Positions 16,756 to 25,198 of a stretch of DNA of 64,000 nt are shown one piece after another. Numbering within the stretch: position 1 is the first letter of the stretch; each line of letters begins with the position of its first letter. The notes under the pieces are model-generated. The model did not search any database and had not been told where the DNA came from. It saw only the letters and a list, made by a program, of their open reading frames with translations. Both the position numbers and the translations under genes were made by a program. Source of the stretch: Ralstonia pickettii DTP0602. GTDB lineage: Bacteria > Pseudomonadota > Gammaproteobacteria > Burkholderiales > Burkholderiaceae. The stretch covers positions 1,178,001 through 1,242,000 of the forward strand of contig CP006668.1 of assembly GCA_000471925.1 (NCBI GenBank). The letters run 5' to 3'.

Positions 16756-18516
16756 ATGGGGATTTCGCAGACGGAAGCGATGGGTCGGGGCGCGGCGGAG
16801 GCGGCCGGCGGCGCCCCCGAGGTGGCACCGGAGGCGGGCGGCGGGCTGGAAGCCCCGTACTCCACGCTGGAGTCGCGCTGGCACCAGATGTTCCCGCGGC
16901 TCAGCACGGAGGACATGGCACGGGTGCGGCGCTTCGGCACGCAGCAGTGCTGGCGCACCGACGAGAAGCTGTTCGCGATCGGTCAGACCGGCCGGGGCAT
17001 GTATCTGGTCACCAGCGGCTGCGTGCGCATCGTGCGGCGCGACGGGCTGGGCCGCGAGCATTCGATCACCGAGCTGGGCCCTGGCCATTTCCTGGCCGAG
17101 GTCGGCACGCTGAGCGGCCGTCCCGCGCTGGTCGACGGCGTGGCCGTGACCGACACCGAGGGCTACGCGATCACGCCCGAGCGGCTGCGCGCGCTGCTGG
17201 TGGCCGAGGCCGAGCTGGGCGAACGCATCATGCGCGCGCTGATCCTGCGCCGCGTGGGTCTGATCGAATTCGGCAGCGGGCCGGTGCTGGTGGGCCACGG
17301 CGCCGAGCCGCTGCTGCTGTCGCTGCAGGCCTTCCTGCGGCGCAACGGCTACCCGCACAGCGTGATCGACATGGACGCCGACGATGAATGCTCGCTGTTG
17401 CTCGAATACGCCAATGCCCCGGCCAGCGACTTCCCGCTGGTGATCTGCCCCGACGGCAGCGTGCTGCGCGCACCGGATGAAGGCCAGCTGGCTTCATGCC
17501 TGGGGCTGCTGCCGGAGTTCGACCCGCACCATGTATATGACGTGGTGGTGGTGGGCGCCGGGCCGGCCGGGCTGGCCACCGCAGTGTATGCGGCCTCGGA
17601 AGGCTTGTCGGTGGCGGTGATCGACTGCCGCTCGCCCGGCGGGCAGGCGGGGGCGAGCGCGCGCATCGAGAACTACCTGGGCTTTCCGACCGGCATCTCG
17701 GGGCAGGCGCTGGCGGGGCGGGCCTTCGTGCAGGCGCTGAAGTTCGGCGCGCATATGGCAATCCCGCTGGAGGTAAAGGCGCTGCATTGCGGCGCCGACC
17801 CGATCCGGCTGGAACTGGCGGACGGACGCCTGATCCCCACGCACACGGTGGTGATCGCCACGGGCGCGCAGTACCGGCGTCCGGGCATCCCGGGGCTGGA
17901 GCACTTTGAAGGGCGCGGGGTTTACTACTGGGCCTCGCCGGTGGAGGCCAAGCTGTGCCGCGAGGAGCCGGTGATGCTGGTCGGCGGCGGCAACTCGGCG
18001 GGGCAGGCGGCGGTCTACCTGGCCTCGCACGCCGCGCACGTGCACATGCTGGTGCGCGGACCCGGGCTGGCCGCGACCATGTCGCGCTACCTGATCGACC
18101 GCCTCGGCTCGCTGCCCAACGTCACGCTGCACACGCACGCGCAGGTCTGCGCGCTGTCGGGCGAAGGATGGTTGTCCAGCGTGCGCTACGAGGCCGCGGC
18201 GGAAAGCCCGCAGCCCATTGAGATGGACGTGCGGCACCTGTTCCTGTTTATCGGCGCCGATCCCAACACGGAATGGCTGCGCACCTGCAACGCGGAGGTC
18301 GACGACAAGGGCTTCGTGCGCACCGGTGGCGGCTCGCTGGGCTGCGCGTCCGTGGTGCCGTATCCGCTGCAGACCAGCGTGCCCGGCGTGTTCGCCATCG
18401 GTGATGTGCGTTCGGGCTCGATCAAGCGGGTCGCCGCGGCGGTGGGCGAGGGCGCGGCGGTGGTGGCGCAGATCCACGACTACCTGTCCAAGGTGCAGGT
18501 GGCCGTGGCGCAGTGA
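16756..18516 (+). CDS. Cyclic-nucleotide-binding domain / thioredoxin reductase-like fusion protein
   Basis: A 586-residue fusion. Residues about 40-160 form a CRP-type cyclic-nucleotide-binding domain (RLSTEDMARVRRFG, GQTGRGMYLVTSGCVRIV, LGPGHFLAEVGTLSG). Residues about 175-255 form a small thioredoxin-like domain without a CxxC. From about 260 to the end is a pyridine-nucleotide disulfide oxidoreductase (VVVGAGPAGLATAVYAASEG, VGGGNSAGQAAVYL, FAIGDVRSGSIKRVAAAVGEG). The redox CxxC of thioredoxin reductases is replaced in the segment YWASPVEAKLC, so it is more likely an NAD(P)H oxidoreductase using another acceptor. The ATG at 16756 follows AGGAGGGC. There is no DNA-binding helix-turn-helix. 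Regulation of the reductase by a small ligand is an inference. Confidence 0.82.
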   Translation: MGISQTEAMGRGAAEAAGGAPEVAPEAGGGLEAPYSTLESRWHQMFPRLSTEDMARVRRFGTQQCWRTDEKLFAIGQTGRGMYLVTSGCVRIVRRDGLGREHSITELGPGHFLAEVGTLSGRPALVDGVAVTDTEGYAITPERLRALLVAEAELGERIMRALILRRVGLIEFGSGPVLVGHGAEPLLLSLQAFLRRNGYPHSVIDMDADDECSLLLEYANAPASDFPLVICPDGSVLRAPDEGQLASCLGLLPEFDPHHVYDVVVVGAGPAGLATAVYAASEGLSVAVIDCRSPGGQAGASARIENYLGFPTGISGQALAGRAFVQALKFGAHMAIPLEVKALHCGADPIRLELADGRLIPTHTVVIATGAQYRRPGIPGLEHFEGRGVYYWASPVEAKLCREEPVMLVGGGNSAGQAAVYLASHAAHVHMLVRGPGLAATMSRYLIDRLGSLPNVTLHTHAQVCALSGEGWLSSVRYEAAAESPQPIEMDVRHLFLFIGADPNTEWLRTCNAEVDDKGFVRTGGGSLGCASVVPYPLQTSVPGVFAIGDVRSGSIKRVAAAVGEGAAVVAQIHDYLSKVQVAVAQ

Positions 18517-18526
18517 GCGCGGCCGC

Positions 18527-19594
18527 TCAGGACTGCGCCTCGCGCTCGAGCAGCTCGCGCTTGCGCGCCACGCCCCAGCGGTAGCCGGACAGGTTGCCGT
18601 CGCTGCGCACCACGCGATGGCAGGGGATGGCCACCGCCAGGTGGTTGGCGGCGCAGGCCTGCGCCACCGCACGGACCGCGCGCGGCGCGCCGATGCGGGC
18701 CGCGATCTCGGCATAGCTGGCGGTAGTGCCCGCGGGGATTTCCTGCAGGGCCTGCCACACGCGTTGCTGGAACGCGGTGCCGCGCACATCCAGCGGCAGG
18801 TCCAGCCCGATCGATGGTGCCTCGATAGAACCGACTACCCGCGCCACCAGTTGCTCGAACTGCGCATCGCCGCCGATCAGGTTGGCGCGCGGGAACTGGT
18901 CCTGCAGCGCCTGCAGCAGCGCCTGCGGATCGTCGCCCAGCAGGATCGCGCATACGCCGCGCTCGCTCTGCGCCACCAGGATCGCACCCAGCGAGCACTG
19001 GCCAATGGCAAAGCGGATATCGGTGTCCACGCCGCCGGCGCGGTAGCGCGACGGAGTCATGCCGAGCACCGCGTCGGCCTTCTCATAGAAGCGGCTGTTG
19101 GAGCCGAAGCCAGCGTCGTAGATCGCCTCGGTGACGGAGTCGCTGGTGCCGAGCTGTTCGCGCAGCTTCCTGGCGCGCTGCGCGGCGGCGTAGGCGCGCG
19201 GCGTCACGCCGGTGGCGGCCTTGAAGATGCGGTGGAAATGGTAGGGGCTGACGCCCGCGGCCCGGGCCAGCGCCGGCAGCGTCGGCAGCGTGTCCGAGGC
19301 CTCGATGCGGCGGCAGGCCTCGGCTACGATCGCCGCGTGCTGCGCGGCAAGTTCGGGCGCTGCGGCGCGGCGGCTGGGCCGGTAGCCGGCGGCCTTGGCC
19401 GCGGCGGCGTTGTCGAAGAACTCGACATTGGCCGGATGCGGCAGGCGCGAGGGACTGCTCGGCAGGCAGTAGACGCCGGTGGTCCTGACCGCGTAGACAA
19501 AGGCATCGTCTGCGGACGGATCGCGCGCCAGCACGCGGGCCCAGCGCGGATCGTTCTCGACGGTGGTGGCAGGGGTTCGATGCGGATTCGGCAT
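18527..19594 (-). CDS. ada: Ada-like protein: AraC-type regulator plus methylguanine-DNA methyltransferase, zinc site lost
   Basis: A 355-residue protein with the Ada order: an N-terminal Ada domain (VYAVRTTGVYCLPSSPSR), an AraC-type helix-turn-helix (about 105-180, AGVSPYHFHRIFKAATG, VTEAIYDAGFGSNSRFYEKA) and a C-terminal methyltransferase domain with the active site IPCHRVVRSDG. In E. coli Ada, Cys38, 42, 69 and 72 bind zinc. Here only the first (Cys43) remains, and the others are Ser47, Ser74 and Ala77. Repair of methylguanine should persist, but phosphotriester sensing by the usual zinc chemistry should not. It sits directly after the 2OG oxygenase gene. GTG at 19648 and ATG at 19636 are alternative coupled starts, and 19594 fits the conserved domain best. 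Confidence 0.85.
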   Translation of the reverse strand: MPNPHRTPATTVENDPRWARVLARDPSADDAFVYAVRTTGVYCLPSSPSRLPHPANVEFFDNAAAAKAAGYRPSRRAAAPELAAQHAAIVAEACRRIEASDTLPTLPALARAAGVSPYHFHRIFKAATGVTPRAYAAAQRARKLREQLGTSDSVTEAIYDAGFGSNSRFYEKADAVLGMTPSRYRAGGVDTDIRFAIGQCSLGAILVAQSERGVCAILLGDDPQALLQALQDQFPRANLIGGDAQFEQLVARVVGSIEAPSIGLDLPLDVRGTAFQQRVWQALQEIPAGTTASYAEIAARIGAPRAVRAVAQACAANHLAVAIPCHRVVRSDGNLSGYRWGVARKRELLEREAQS

Positions 19595-19644
19595 GGGCTC
19601 GCTTGCCTCGGTTCGATGAGTCAGACGGTGGCGCATGGCAACCC

Positions 19645-20475
19645 TCACGTGGCGTCGTGGAAGATGATGCCCAGTGTGTAGCGCTGGCCCGCATGCAGCC
19701 GGCTCACGCCGTGCCGCAGGTTGACGCGGTAGCTGCCGCGGCTGCCCTGCACCGGGAGCTGGCTGACCGCAAAGACCACGGCATCGCCCTGGCGCAGCGT
19801 CACCACCTCCGCGCGCGACTGCATGCGCGGCCGCTGCTCGGTCATCACGAACTCGCCGCCGCTAAAGTCGCGCCCCGGCTCGGACAGCAGGATCGCGACC
19901 TGCAGCGGGAACACATGCTCGCCATACAGGTCCTGGTGCAGGCAGTTGTAGTCGCCGGGGCCGTAGCGCAGCAGCAGCGGCGTGGGGCGCAACTGGCCGG
20001 CGCGGTGACAGCGGGAGAGATAGTCCACGTGCGCGGCCGGATAGCGCGTATCGATGCCCATGGCGGCGTTCCAGCGATTGGCCACCGGCACCAGGTGCGG
20101 GTACAGCGCGGCACGCAAGTCGGCAACGGTGCCAGGCAGAGGATAGGCGAAGTACTTGTACTCGCCGCGCCCGAAGCCGTGGCGTGCCATGACGACGCGC
20201 GAGCGGAACAGCGCGTCGTGCGCGTAGCAAGTTGCCAGGGCTTCGCATTCGGCGGGTGACAGCAGGCTTCGGATCGCGGCACAGCCATAGTCGTCCAGTG
20301 CTGCGCCGAGTGCGGTCCAGTCCACGCGCTCCACGCGCATGGCGAAATCGGTCTGCGGTGCGGATTTCAGCTTGGCCGTTGGCGCTGGGCCGCCCGGTGC
20401 GGGGATTGGCCTGCGCGGGCCCGCCACAGCCACGTCGCGGGCCTGGGGACGCTGTGCCTGCTTGATGCTGCTCAC
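19645..20475 (-). CDS. 2OG-Fe(II) oxygenase
   Basis: About 276 residues. The GTG at 20475 is chosen because AGGAGAG lies 6 bases upstream and the leader SSIKQAQRP follows. ATG starts further upstream lack such a site. The C-terminal half is a 2-oxoglutarate/Fe(II) jelly roll: an iron-binding HxD in CLHQDLYGEHVFPLQ, a later histidine in VNLRHGVSRL, and the PGxxF-SGGEF turn. It is prolyl-hydroxylase-like and is not a standard AlkB, although LLLRYGPGDYN recalls the AlkB strand. Its stop overlaps a possible GTG start of the ada-like gene, so the two are probably co-transcribed and may share a role in alkylation response. That link is an inference. Confidence 0.8.
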   Translation of the reverse strand: MSSIKQAQRPQARDVAVAGPRRPIPAPGGPAPTAKLKSAPQTDFAMRVERVDWTALGAALDDYGCAAIRSLLSPAECEALATCYAHDALFRSRVVMARHGFGRGEYKYFAYPLPGTVADLRAALYPHLVPVANRWNAAMGIDTRYPAAHVDYLSRCHRAGQLRPTPLLLRYGPGDYNCLHQDLYGEHVFPLQVAILLSEPGRDFSGGEFVMTEQRPRMQSRAEVVTLRQGDAVVFAVSQLPVQGSRGSYRVNLRHGVSRLHAGQRYTLGIIFHDAT

Positions 20476-20606
20476 TGCCGCTCTCCTGTGTCTGGCTTGC
20501 ATGGTGCCAACTTTAGGCCGCTGGCGCGCGCACGACACTCCGGGTCTTGCTTTTGAATTCTGCCCGGCGAAGGACCTTGGGAATACAGCGGTGCGCTTTG
20601 CCATGT

Positions 20607-20641
20607 AAAAACCCCCAAAAGTTGTCTCCAACTTCTGGGGG
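20607..20641 (-). terminator. Rho-independent terminator after the M20 peptidase gene
   Basis: On the minus strand a 13-bp stem (CCCCCAGAAGTTG with CAACTTTTGGGGG, one mismatch) around a 4-base loop is followed by TTTTT. It lies 46 bases after the stop of the peptidase gene and before the start region of the oxygenase gene. It is a textbook intrinsic terminator and the clearest one in the window. Confidence 0.85.
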
Positions 20642-20686
20642 CAGTTCACTGGCGGGAGGGGGCAAACAAACAGTAACGCGAGAGCC

Positions 20687-22441
20687 TTACTGCATCTTGT
20701 CTAGGTTCCCGATCCGAACCAGCATCTCCGTGAACATCTGCATATCCAGGTTCAGGTCGGCCACTTCCTTGTACTCGCGCGCGTTGTGCGCGGTGTACTT
20801 CTTGCCCGGCATCGCCGGCCCGAAGTTGATCGCATTGGGCATCAGCTTGGCCGTGGTGCTGCCCGCGGTGGACACCGGCTTGGCCTCCAGCCCCGTGGTA
20901 TCGCCAAAGATATTCAGCAGCGTGCTGAGCCACGCGCCCTTGGGATCGCGCGCCATCCAGTTGCCCTGGTCATACTTTATCTCGACCGGCCCATGCGTGG
21001 CGGCCCAGCCGAAGATGCGCTTGGTGATCTTGCCGCCCAGCTCATCGGGCGTGCGCCCGCGCGGCATGCGCACATTGGTGACCACGTCGACGTATTCGCC
21101 GCGTTCGCGCACGAGCGTGGGCGACATCGTCAGCGGGCCCATGAAGGGATCGCGATAGGCCACCTCCATCTTGTTGCCGAGGTAGTCCAGCCCGTACAGG
21201 TCGTTCAGGTAACGAACCGCGTTCAGGTAGTGGTTCTCGGCAAAGCCCACGTCGCTGGCTTGCAGGAACAGCGCCAGGCGCGGCAGCGGATTGACGCCTT
21301 CCTCGGGACGCGAGCCATGCGCCGAGGCGCCGGTGACCTTGACCTCGACCTCGTTACCATCGCGCTTCACGTCGATCGAGAACTTGCCGCGCGGCGTGTA
21401 GCGGCGCAGGAATTCAGACCGCGCCTGTTCCAGCGCTACGACCACCGCCGCGGGATCGCCGCCCGCAATCCGTGCGGTGGCGGTTTCCGGGATGGCGTTG
21501 GCCGAGGCCGCGCCGCGCATGGCGACGATGGCAGGGCCCCTGGTATCGGCCTTGCTGCGTTCCGCCTTGCCGTCCGCCGACTTGATGCCGAACGAGACTG
21601 TCAGCGTGCCAGCGCCTTTCTCCGCCACCACGGCGGGATATTTGCTGTCCAGCACCACGTTGTACTCCGGCAGCGTGGTGTGCTGGCGGTAATACTTCAT
21701 GCCGTCGCCACCGGTTTCCTCGGTGGTCTCGATCATCAGCCGGATGGTGCGCTCCAGCGGCACCCCGCTTTCCTTGACCGTCTTCATCGCGTACAGCACC
21801 GCGGCGATCGAGCCCTTGTCGTCGATGGTGCCGCGCCCGTACAGCGTGTCGCCAATGCGCGTGAGCCGGAACGGATCGAGTTTGGTGCCGTCGTCGAGCA
21901 CCCATTCTTCGGCGATGGCCGGCACCACGTCGGCGTGCGTGAGGATGCCGAAGGTGTCCTTGCCGCCGCCGGGGAGTGTGACCTCGAACACCCGGTTGTC
22001 CACGTTGCGGTAGGCCAGCCCGAAATCGCGCGCCATGGCCTCGACCAGCTTGCCGAACTCGATAATGGCGGGGTGCTCGTGCTGCGCGACCTTCTCGTCG
22101 CGCACGGTGCGCAGCGCCACCATCCTGCCGATGGTGTCGATCACCGCGGCCTCGTTGTGGACGCGGTTGTAGACCCCCAGCAGGCGCCCGATATTGACCA
22201 GGTTGTCGCCCGACAACGGGCCCTTGGCCTGCCACGCGGCCACTGCCGGTGCCACCGCCGGCTCCGCCTTGGCCGCGGCCGCCATGAAGGCCTGCAGGTC
22301 GGTGGCTTTGGTGCTGGCGACAAGCGCCTCCAGCGCTGGCTTCTTCAGGGTTTGCGCCTGCGCGGGATGGGCCAGCAGCAGCGACAACGCCAGCATGGGT
22401 GCCCACCGGTAAAGGGTCGGAAGGCGGCAAGGTCGGGTCAT
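20687..22441 (-). CDS. M20 family dipeptidase, exported
   Basis: A 584-residue M20 metallopeptidase. The start MTRPCRLPTLYRWAPMLALS leads into a signal peptide ending AHPAQAQ near residue 30. Metal ligands are visible: GILTHADVVPA, YGRGTIDDKGS (bridging aspartate), TTEETGGDGM (catalytic glutamate and ligand) and a C-terminal HNARE histidine. The closest match in layout is the PepV/Xaa-His dipeptidase group, but the export signal suggests periplasmic peptide breakdown. It is divergent from the peroxiredoxin gene and ends at a strong terminator. Confidence 0.85.
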   Translation of the reverse strand: MTRPCRLPTLYRWAPMLALSLLLAHPAQAQTLKKPALEALVASTKATDLQAFMAAAAKAEPAVAPAVAAWQAKGPLSGDNLVNIGRLLGVYNRVHNEAAVIDTIGRMVALRTVRDEKVAQHEHPAIIEFGKLVEAMARDFGLAYRNVDNRVFEVTLPGGGKDTFGILTHADVVPAIAEEWVLDDGTKLDPFRLTRIGDTLYGRGTIDDKGSIAAVLYAMKTVKESGVPLERTIRLMIETTEETGGDGMKYYRQHTTLPEYNVVLDSKYPAVVAEKGAGTLTVSFGIKSADGKAERSKADTRGPAIVAMRGAASANAIPETATARIAGGDPAAVVVALEQARSEFLRRYTPRGKFSIDVKRDGNEVEVKVTGASAHGSRPEEGVNPLPRLALFLQASDVGFAENHYLNAVRYLNDLYGLDYLGNKMEVAYRDPFMGPLTMSPTLVRERGEYVDVVTNVRMPRGRTPDELGGKITKRIFGWAATHGPVEIKYDQGNWMARDPKGAWLSTLLNIFGDTTGLEAKPVSTAGSTTAKLMPNAINFGPAMPGKKYTAHNAREYKEVADLNLDMQMFTEMLVRIGNLDKMQ

Positions 22442-22546
22442 TGCGGGAAAACGAGTATGAGGGGATGCCGCATGATAGGGCACTCGCCAGGGTTTTCAGA
22501 AGAAATATGCTTTTGCGTCCGCGCAGACGGGAACCCTCTCGGCGTG

Positions 22547-22585
22547 ATAGGCACTTCCTATGCGGTTTCGATAGCGTCAGTCAAT
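22547..22585. promoter_or_regulatory. OxyR-like site upstream of the peroxiredoxin-glutaredoxin gene
   Basis: ATAG-N7-CTAT at 22547-22561 matches one half of the OxyR consensus exactly. A second half, ATAG-N7-CAAT, follows at 22571-22585. The spacing between halves is 9 bases where OxyR sites have 7, so it is imperfect. It lies 114-152 bases before the peroxide-defence gene. OxyR control of such genes is well known elsewhere. Confidence 0.4.
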
Positions 22586-22698
22586 CATCGCGGTTAAAAC
22601 GATGAATTGTACAAATCACATCCCGATCGACAGAATGAGGCCTTCGCTGCAACCCGCAGCCGAAACCAACCCACCGATCCAGACCAAGGAGTGATCTG

Positions 22699-23430
22699 AT
22701 GCTGCAATCCTGTGAAGGCCAACGCGTTCCCAATGTCGCTTTCCGCGTGCGTGAAGACAACGAGTGGAAGACCATCACCACCGGCGAGCTGTTCAGCGGC
22801 AAGACCGTGGTCGTGTTCTCGCTGCCGGGCGCCTTCACGCCGACGTGCTCGTCCACCCACCTGCCGCGCTACAACGAACTGGCACCGGTGTTCGCCAAAA
22901 TCGGTGTCGACGACATCCTGTGCGTGTCGGTCAACGACACCTTCGTGATGAACGAGTGGGCCAAGGACCAGGAATCCGAAAACATCACTATGATCCCCGA
23001 CGGCAACGGTGAATTCACCGAAGGCATGGGCATGCTGGTAGACAAGGCTGACCTGGGCTTCGGCAAGCGCAGCTGGCGCTATTCCATGCTGGTCAAGGAC
23101 GGCGTGGTGCAGAAGATGTTCATCGAGCCGGAAGAGCCGGGCGACCCGTTCAAGGTGTCCGACGCCGACACCATGCTGGCCCATATCGCCCCGGACGCGC
23201 GCAAGCCTGACCAGGTGGTGGTGTTCTCCAAGGTCGGCTGCTCGTTCTGCGCCAAGGCCAAGCAACTGCTGGACGACAACGGCTACGACTACATCGACGT
23301 GCCGCTGGACAACAAGGTGCGCGGCAAGGTGCTGGGCGCCGTGTCGGGCGAGATGACGGCACCGCAGGTCTTCATCAACGGCAAGCTGGTCGGCGGCGCC
23401 GAAGCGCTGCAGCAGTACCTGGCCAGGTAA
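22699..23430 (+). CDS. Peroxiredoxin-glutaredoxin hybrid (Prx5/Grx)
   Basis: A 243-residue fusion. Residues 1-165 form a Prx5-type peroxiredoxin with the peroxidatic Cys50 in [14 protein letters not shown]. Residues about 170-243 form a glutaredoxin with the active site CSFC (Cys181 and Cys184) and the glutathione-site [14 protein letters not shown]. Such hybrids reduce hydrogen and alkyl peroxides with glutathione as donor, in the cytoplasm. The ATG at 22699 follows AAGGAG. The next gene, a dihydrolipoamide-dehydrogenase-like flavoprotein, is 136 bases downstream across a strong hairpin. A likely OxyR-type site lies upstream. Confidence 0.92.
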   Translation: MLQSCEGQRVPNVAFRVREDNEWKTITTGELFSGKTVVVFSLPGAFTPTCSSTHLPRYNELAPVFAKIGVDDILCVSVNDTFVMNEWAKDQESENITMIPDGNGEFTEGMGMLVDKADLGFGKRSWRYSMLVKDGVVQKMFIEPEEPGDPFKVSDADTMLAHIAPDARKPDQVVVFSKVGCSFCAKAKQLLDDNGYDYIDVPLDNKVRGKVLGAVSGEMTAPQVFINGKLVGGAEALQQYLAR

Positions 23431-23483
23431 GCCACCCGATCCCCGTCGAATTCCGCTCGCGCGGACCGGCAGTCGCCGGACCC

Positions 23484-23513
23484 GATGGCGCCGCCTTGCC
23501 TGGCGGCGCCATC
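23484..23513 (+). terminator. Perfect 12-bp hairpin between prx-grx and lpd-like genes
   Basis: GATGGCGCCGCC and GGCGGCGCCATC pair perfectly around the loop TTGCCT. No T-run follows. It may attenuate read-through or protect the 3' end of the peroxiredoxin message, setting different levels of the two proteins. A dispersed palindrome is also possible. Confidence 0.45.
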
Positions 23514-23566
23514 CAGCCCGCTGATTGACGCCAGCTGTCACCATAAAAACAGAGGAACCTTACGCC

Positions 23567-24958
23567 ATGACTACCATCCAGACCGACGTCGCCGTGATCG
23601 GCGCAGGCACCGCCGGCCTTGCCGCCTACCGCGCCGCGATTGCCGCCGGCAAGCGCGCCGTGATCATCGAAGGCGGTCCGTACGGCACCACCTGCGCCCG
23701 CGTGGGCTGCATGCCGTCCAAGCTGCTGATCGCCGCCGCCGAGGCCGCGCACGAGCTGCGCCACACCGCGCCGTTCGGCGTGCATGTCGACGGCCAGGTC
23801 CGCATCGACGGCCGCGAGGTGATGGCCCGCGTGCGCAGCGAACGCGACCGCTTTGTCGGCTTCGTGGTGCGCGGCGTCGAGACCATCCCGGAAGCGGACC
23901 GCATCCGCGGCTACGCCCGCTTTATCGACAACACCACGCTGGAAGTGGACGGCCAGACCACCGTGCGCGCCAGCCGCGTGGTCATTGCCACCGGCTCCAC
24001 GCCGACGCTGCCGGCGCCGTTCAAGGCCTTCGGCGACCGCCTGATCGTCAATGACGACGTGTTCGCGTGGGAAGACCTGCCCGGCAGCGTGGTGGTGTTC
24101 GGCCCGGGCGTGATCGGGCTGGAGCTGGGCCAGGCGCTGTCGCGGCTGGGCGTGCGGGTGCGCGTGTTCGGCGTCAGCGGCTCGCTGGGCCCGCTCACCG
24201 ATCCGGTGATCCGTGCCTACGCCGCCAAGGCATTCAACGATGAGTTCTACCTCGATCCGGACGCCAAGGTGACCGGGATGGCCCGCGAGGGCGACCAGGT
24301 CGTGGTGACCTACCTCGACCGCGAAGGCCGCAGCGTGACCGAGCGCTTCGACTACGCGCTCGCCGCCACTGGCCGCGCGCCCAATGTGCGCGGCCTGGGC
24401 CTGGAGAACACCGGCCTCGCGCTGGACAAGCGCGGCGTGCCGCTGTTCGATGCGCAGACGCTCCAGTGCGGCAATGCCCCGGTATTCATTGCCGGCGATG
24501 CCAACAACATCCTGCCGCTGCTGCATGAAGCCGCGGACGAGGGCAAGGCCGCCGGCGAGAACGCCGCCAGCTATCCGCAGGTGAAGCCGCTGGCGCGCCG
24601 GGCGCCGCTCGCGGTGGTGTTCTCCGATCCACAGATCGCCATGGTCGGCCAGCGCTTTGCCGACCTGGTCGAAGGCAGCTTCGTCACCGGCGAGGTCAGC
24701 TTCGAAGACCAGGGCCGCAGCCGCGTGATGCTGAAGAACCGCGGCCTGATGCACGTCTACGGCGACAAGGCCACCGGCCGCTTCCTGGGCGCCGAATGGA
24801 CCGGTCCGCGCGCCGAGAACATCGCCCACCTGCTGGCCTGGTCGTACCAGCAAGGCCTGACCATCGAGCAGATGCTGGGCATGCCGTTCTATCACCCGGT
24901 GGTGGAAGAGGGCCTGCGCACGGCGCTGCGCGATGCGGCGGCACAGCTGGTGGCGTAA
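23567..24958 (+). CDS. Dihydrolipoamide dehydrogenase-like flavoprotein disulfide reductase
   Basis: A 463-residue pyridine-nucleotide disulfide oxidoreductase. The FAD motif is VAVIGAGTAGLAA. The redox disulfide is Cys43/Cys48 in TTCARVGCMPSK. The NAD motif is FGPGVIGLELGQAL, the second FAD motif is FIAGDANN, and the C-terminal His-Glu pair is in FYHPVVEEGLR. It differs from housekeeping Lpd at the redox motif (usually GGTCLNVGCIPSK) and is not beside 2-oxoacid dehydrogenase genes. Its place after the peroxiredoxin-glutaredoxin gene suggests a role in thiol redox balance. The donor-acceptor pair is an inference. The ATG at 23567 follows AGAGGAA. Confidence 0.85.
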   Translation: MTTIQTDVAVIGAGTAGLAAYRAAIAAGKRAVIIEGGPYGTTCARVGCMPSKLLIAAAEAAHELRHTAPFGVHVDGQVRIDGREVMARVRSERDRFVGFVVRGVETIPEADRIRGYARFIDNTTLEVDGQTTVRASRVVIATGSTPTLPAPFKAFGDRLIVNDDVFAWEDLPGSVVVFGPGVIGLELGQALSRLGVRVRVFGVSGSLGPLTDPVIRAYAAKAFNDEFYLDPDAKVTGMAREGDQVVVTYLDREGRSVTERFDYALAATGRAPNVRGLGLENTGLALDKRGVPLFDAQTLQCGNAPVFIAGDANNILPLLHEAADEGKAAGENAASYPQVKPLARRAPLAVVFSDPQIAMVGQRFADLVEGSFVTGEVSFEDQGRSRVMLKNRGLMHVYGDKATGRFLGAEWTGPRAENIAHLLAWSYQQGLTIEQMLGMPFYHPVVEEGLRTALRDAAAQLVA

Positions 24959-25163
24959 GCAGCAGCCTTGCGGTTGCTAGACAGGTCTGTCTGCCGTGTG
25001 TTGCCCCATGGTGCCGGGCGTGCAGTTTGCTGCCCGGCTACCCCGCTATACCGAAGTTCCATGGTGACGCTGCGGCTGCGGCGTCGCGAAGCCCTTTTCC
25101 CGATTGAGGAATCGGCTCATCGGGGGGCGTTCGATGCCCTCATTTTGTAGTCACTAAAAGTTC

Positions 25164-25191
25164 TTGACATTGGCGGGTTTTCTCCTATTCT
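25164..25191 (+). promoter_or_regulatory. Strong promoter of the IS transposase
   Basis: TTGACA at 25164-25169 and TATTCT at 25186-25191 are separated by 16 bases. The transposase ATG is at 25199, seven bases after the -10 box. Transcription would therefore start at or next to the start codon, giving a leaderless or nearly leaderless message. Confidence 0.65.
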
Positions 25192-25198
25192 GCTGGCT

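Noticed and set aside
25098..25123. CCCGAT/ATCGGG hairpin after the lpd-like gene as a terminator
   Set aside because: The stem has a bulge and no T-run follows on the plus strand. The evidence is too weak to call.
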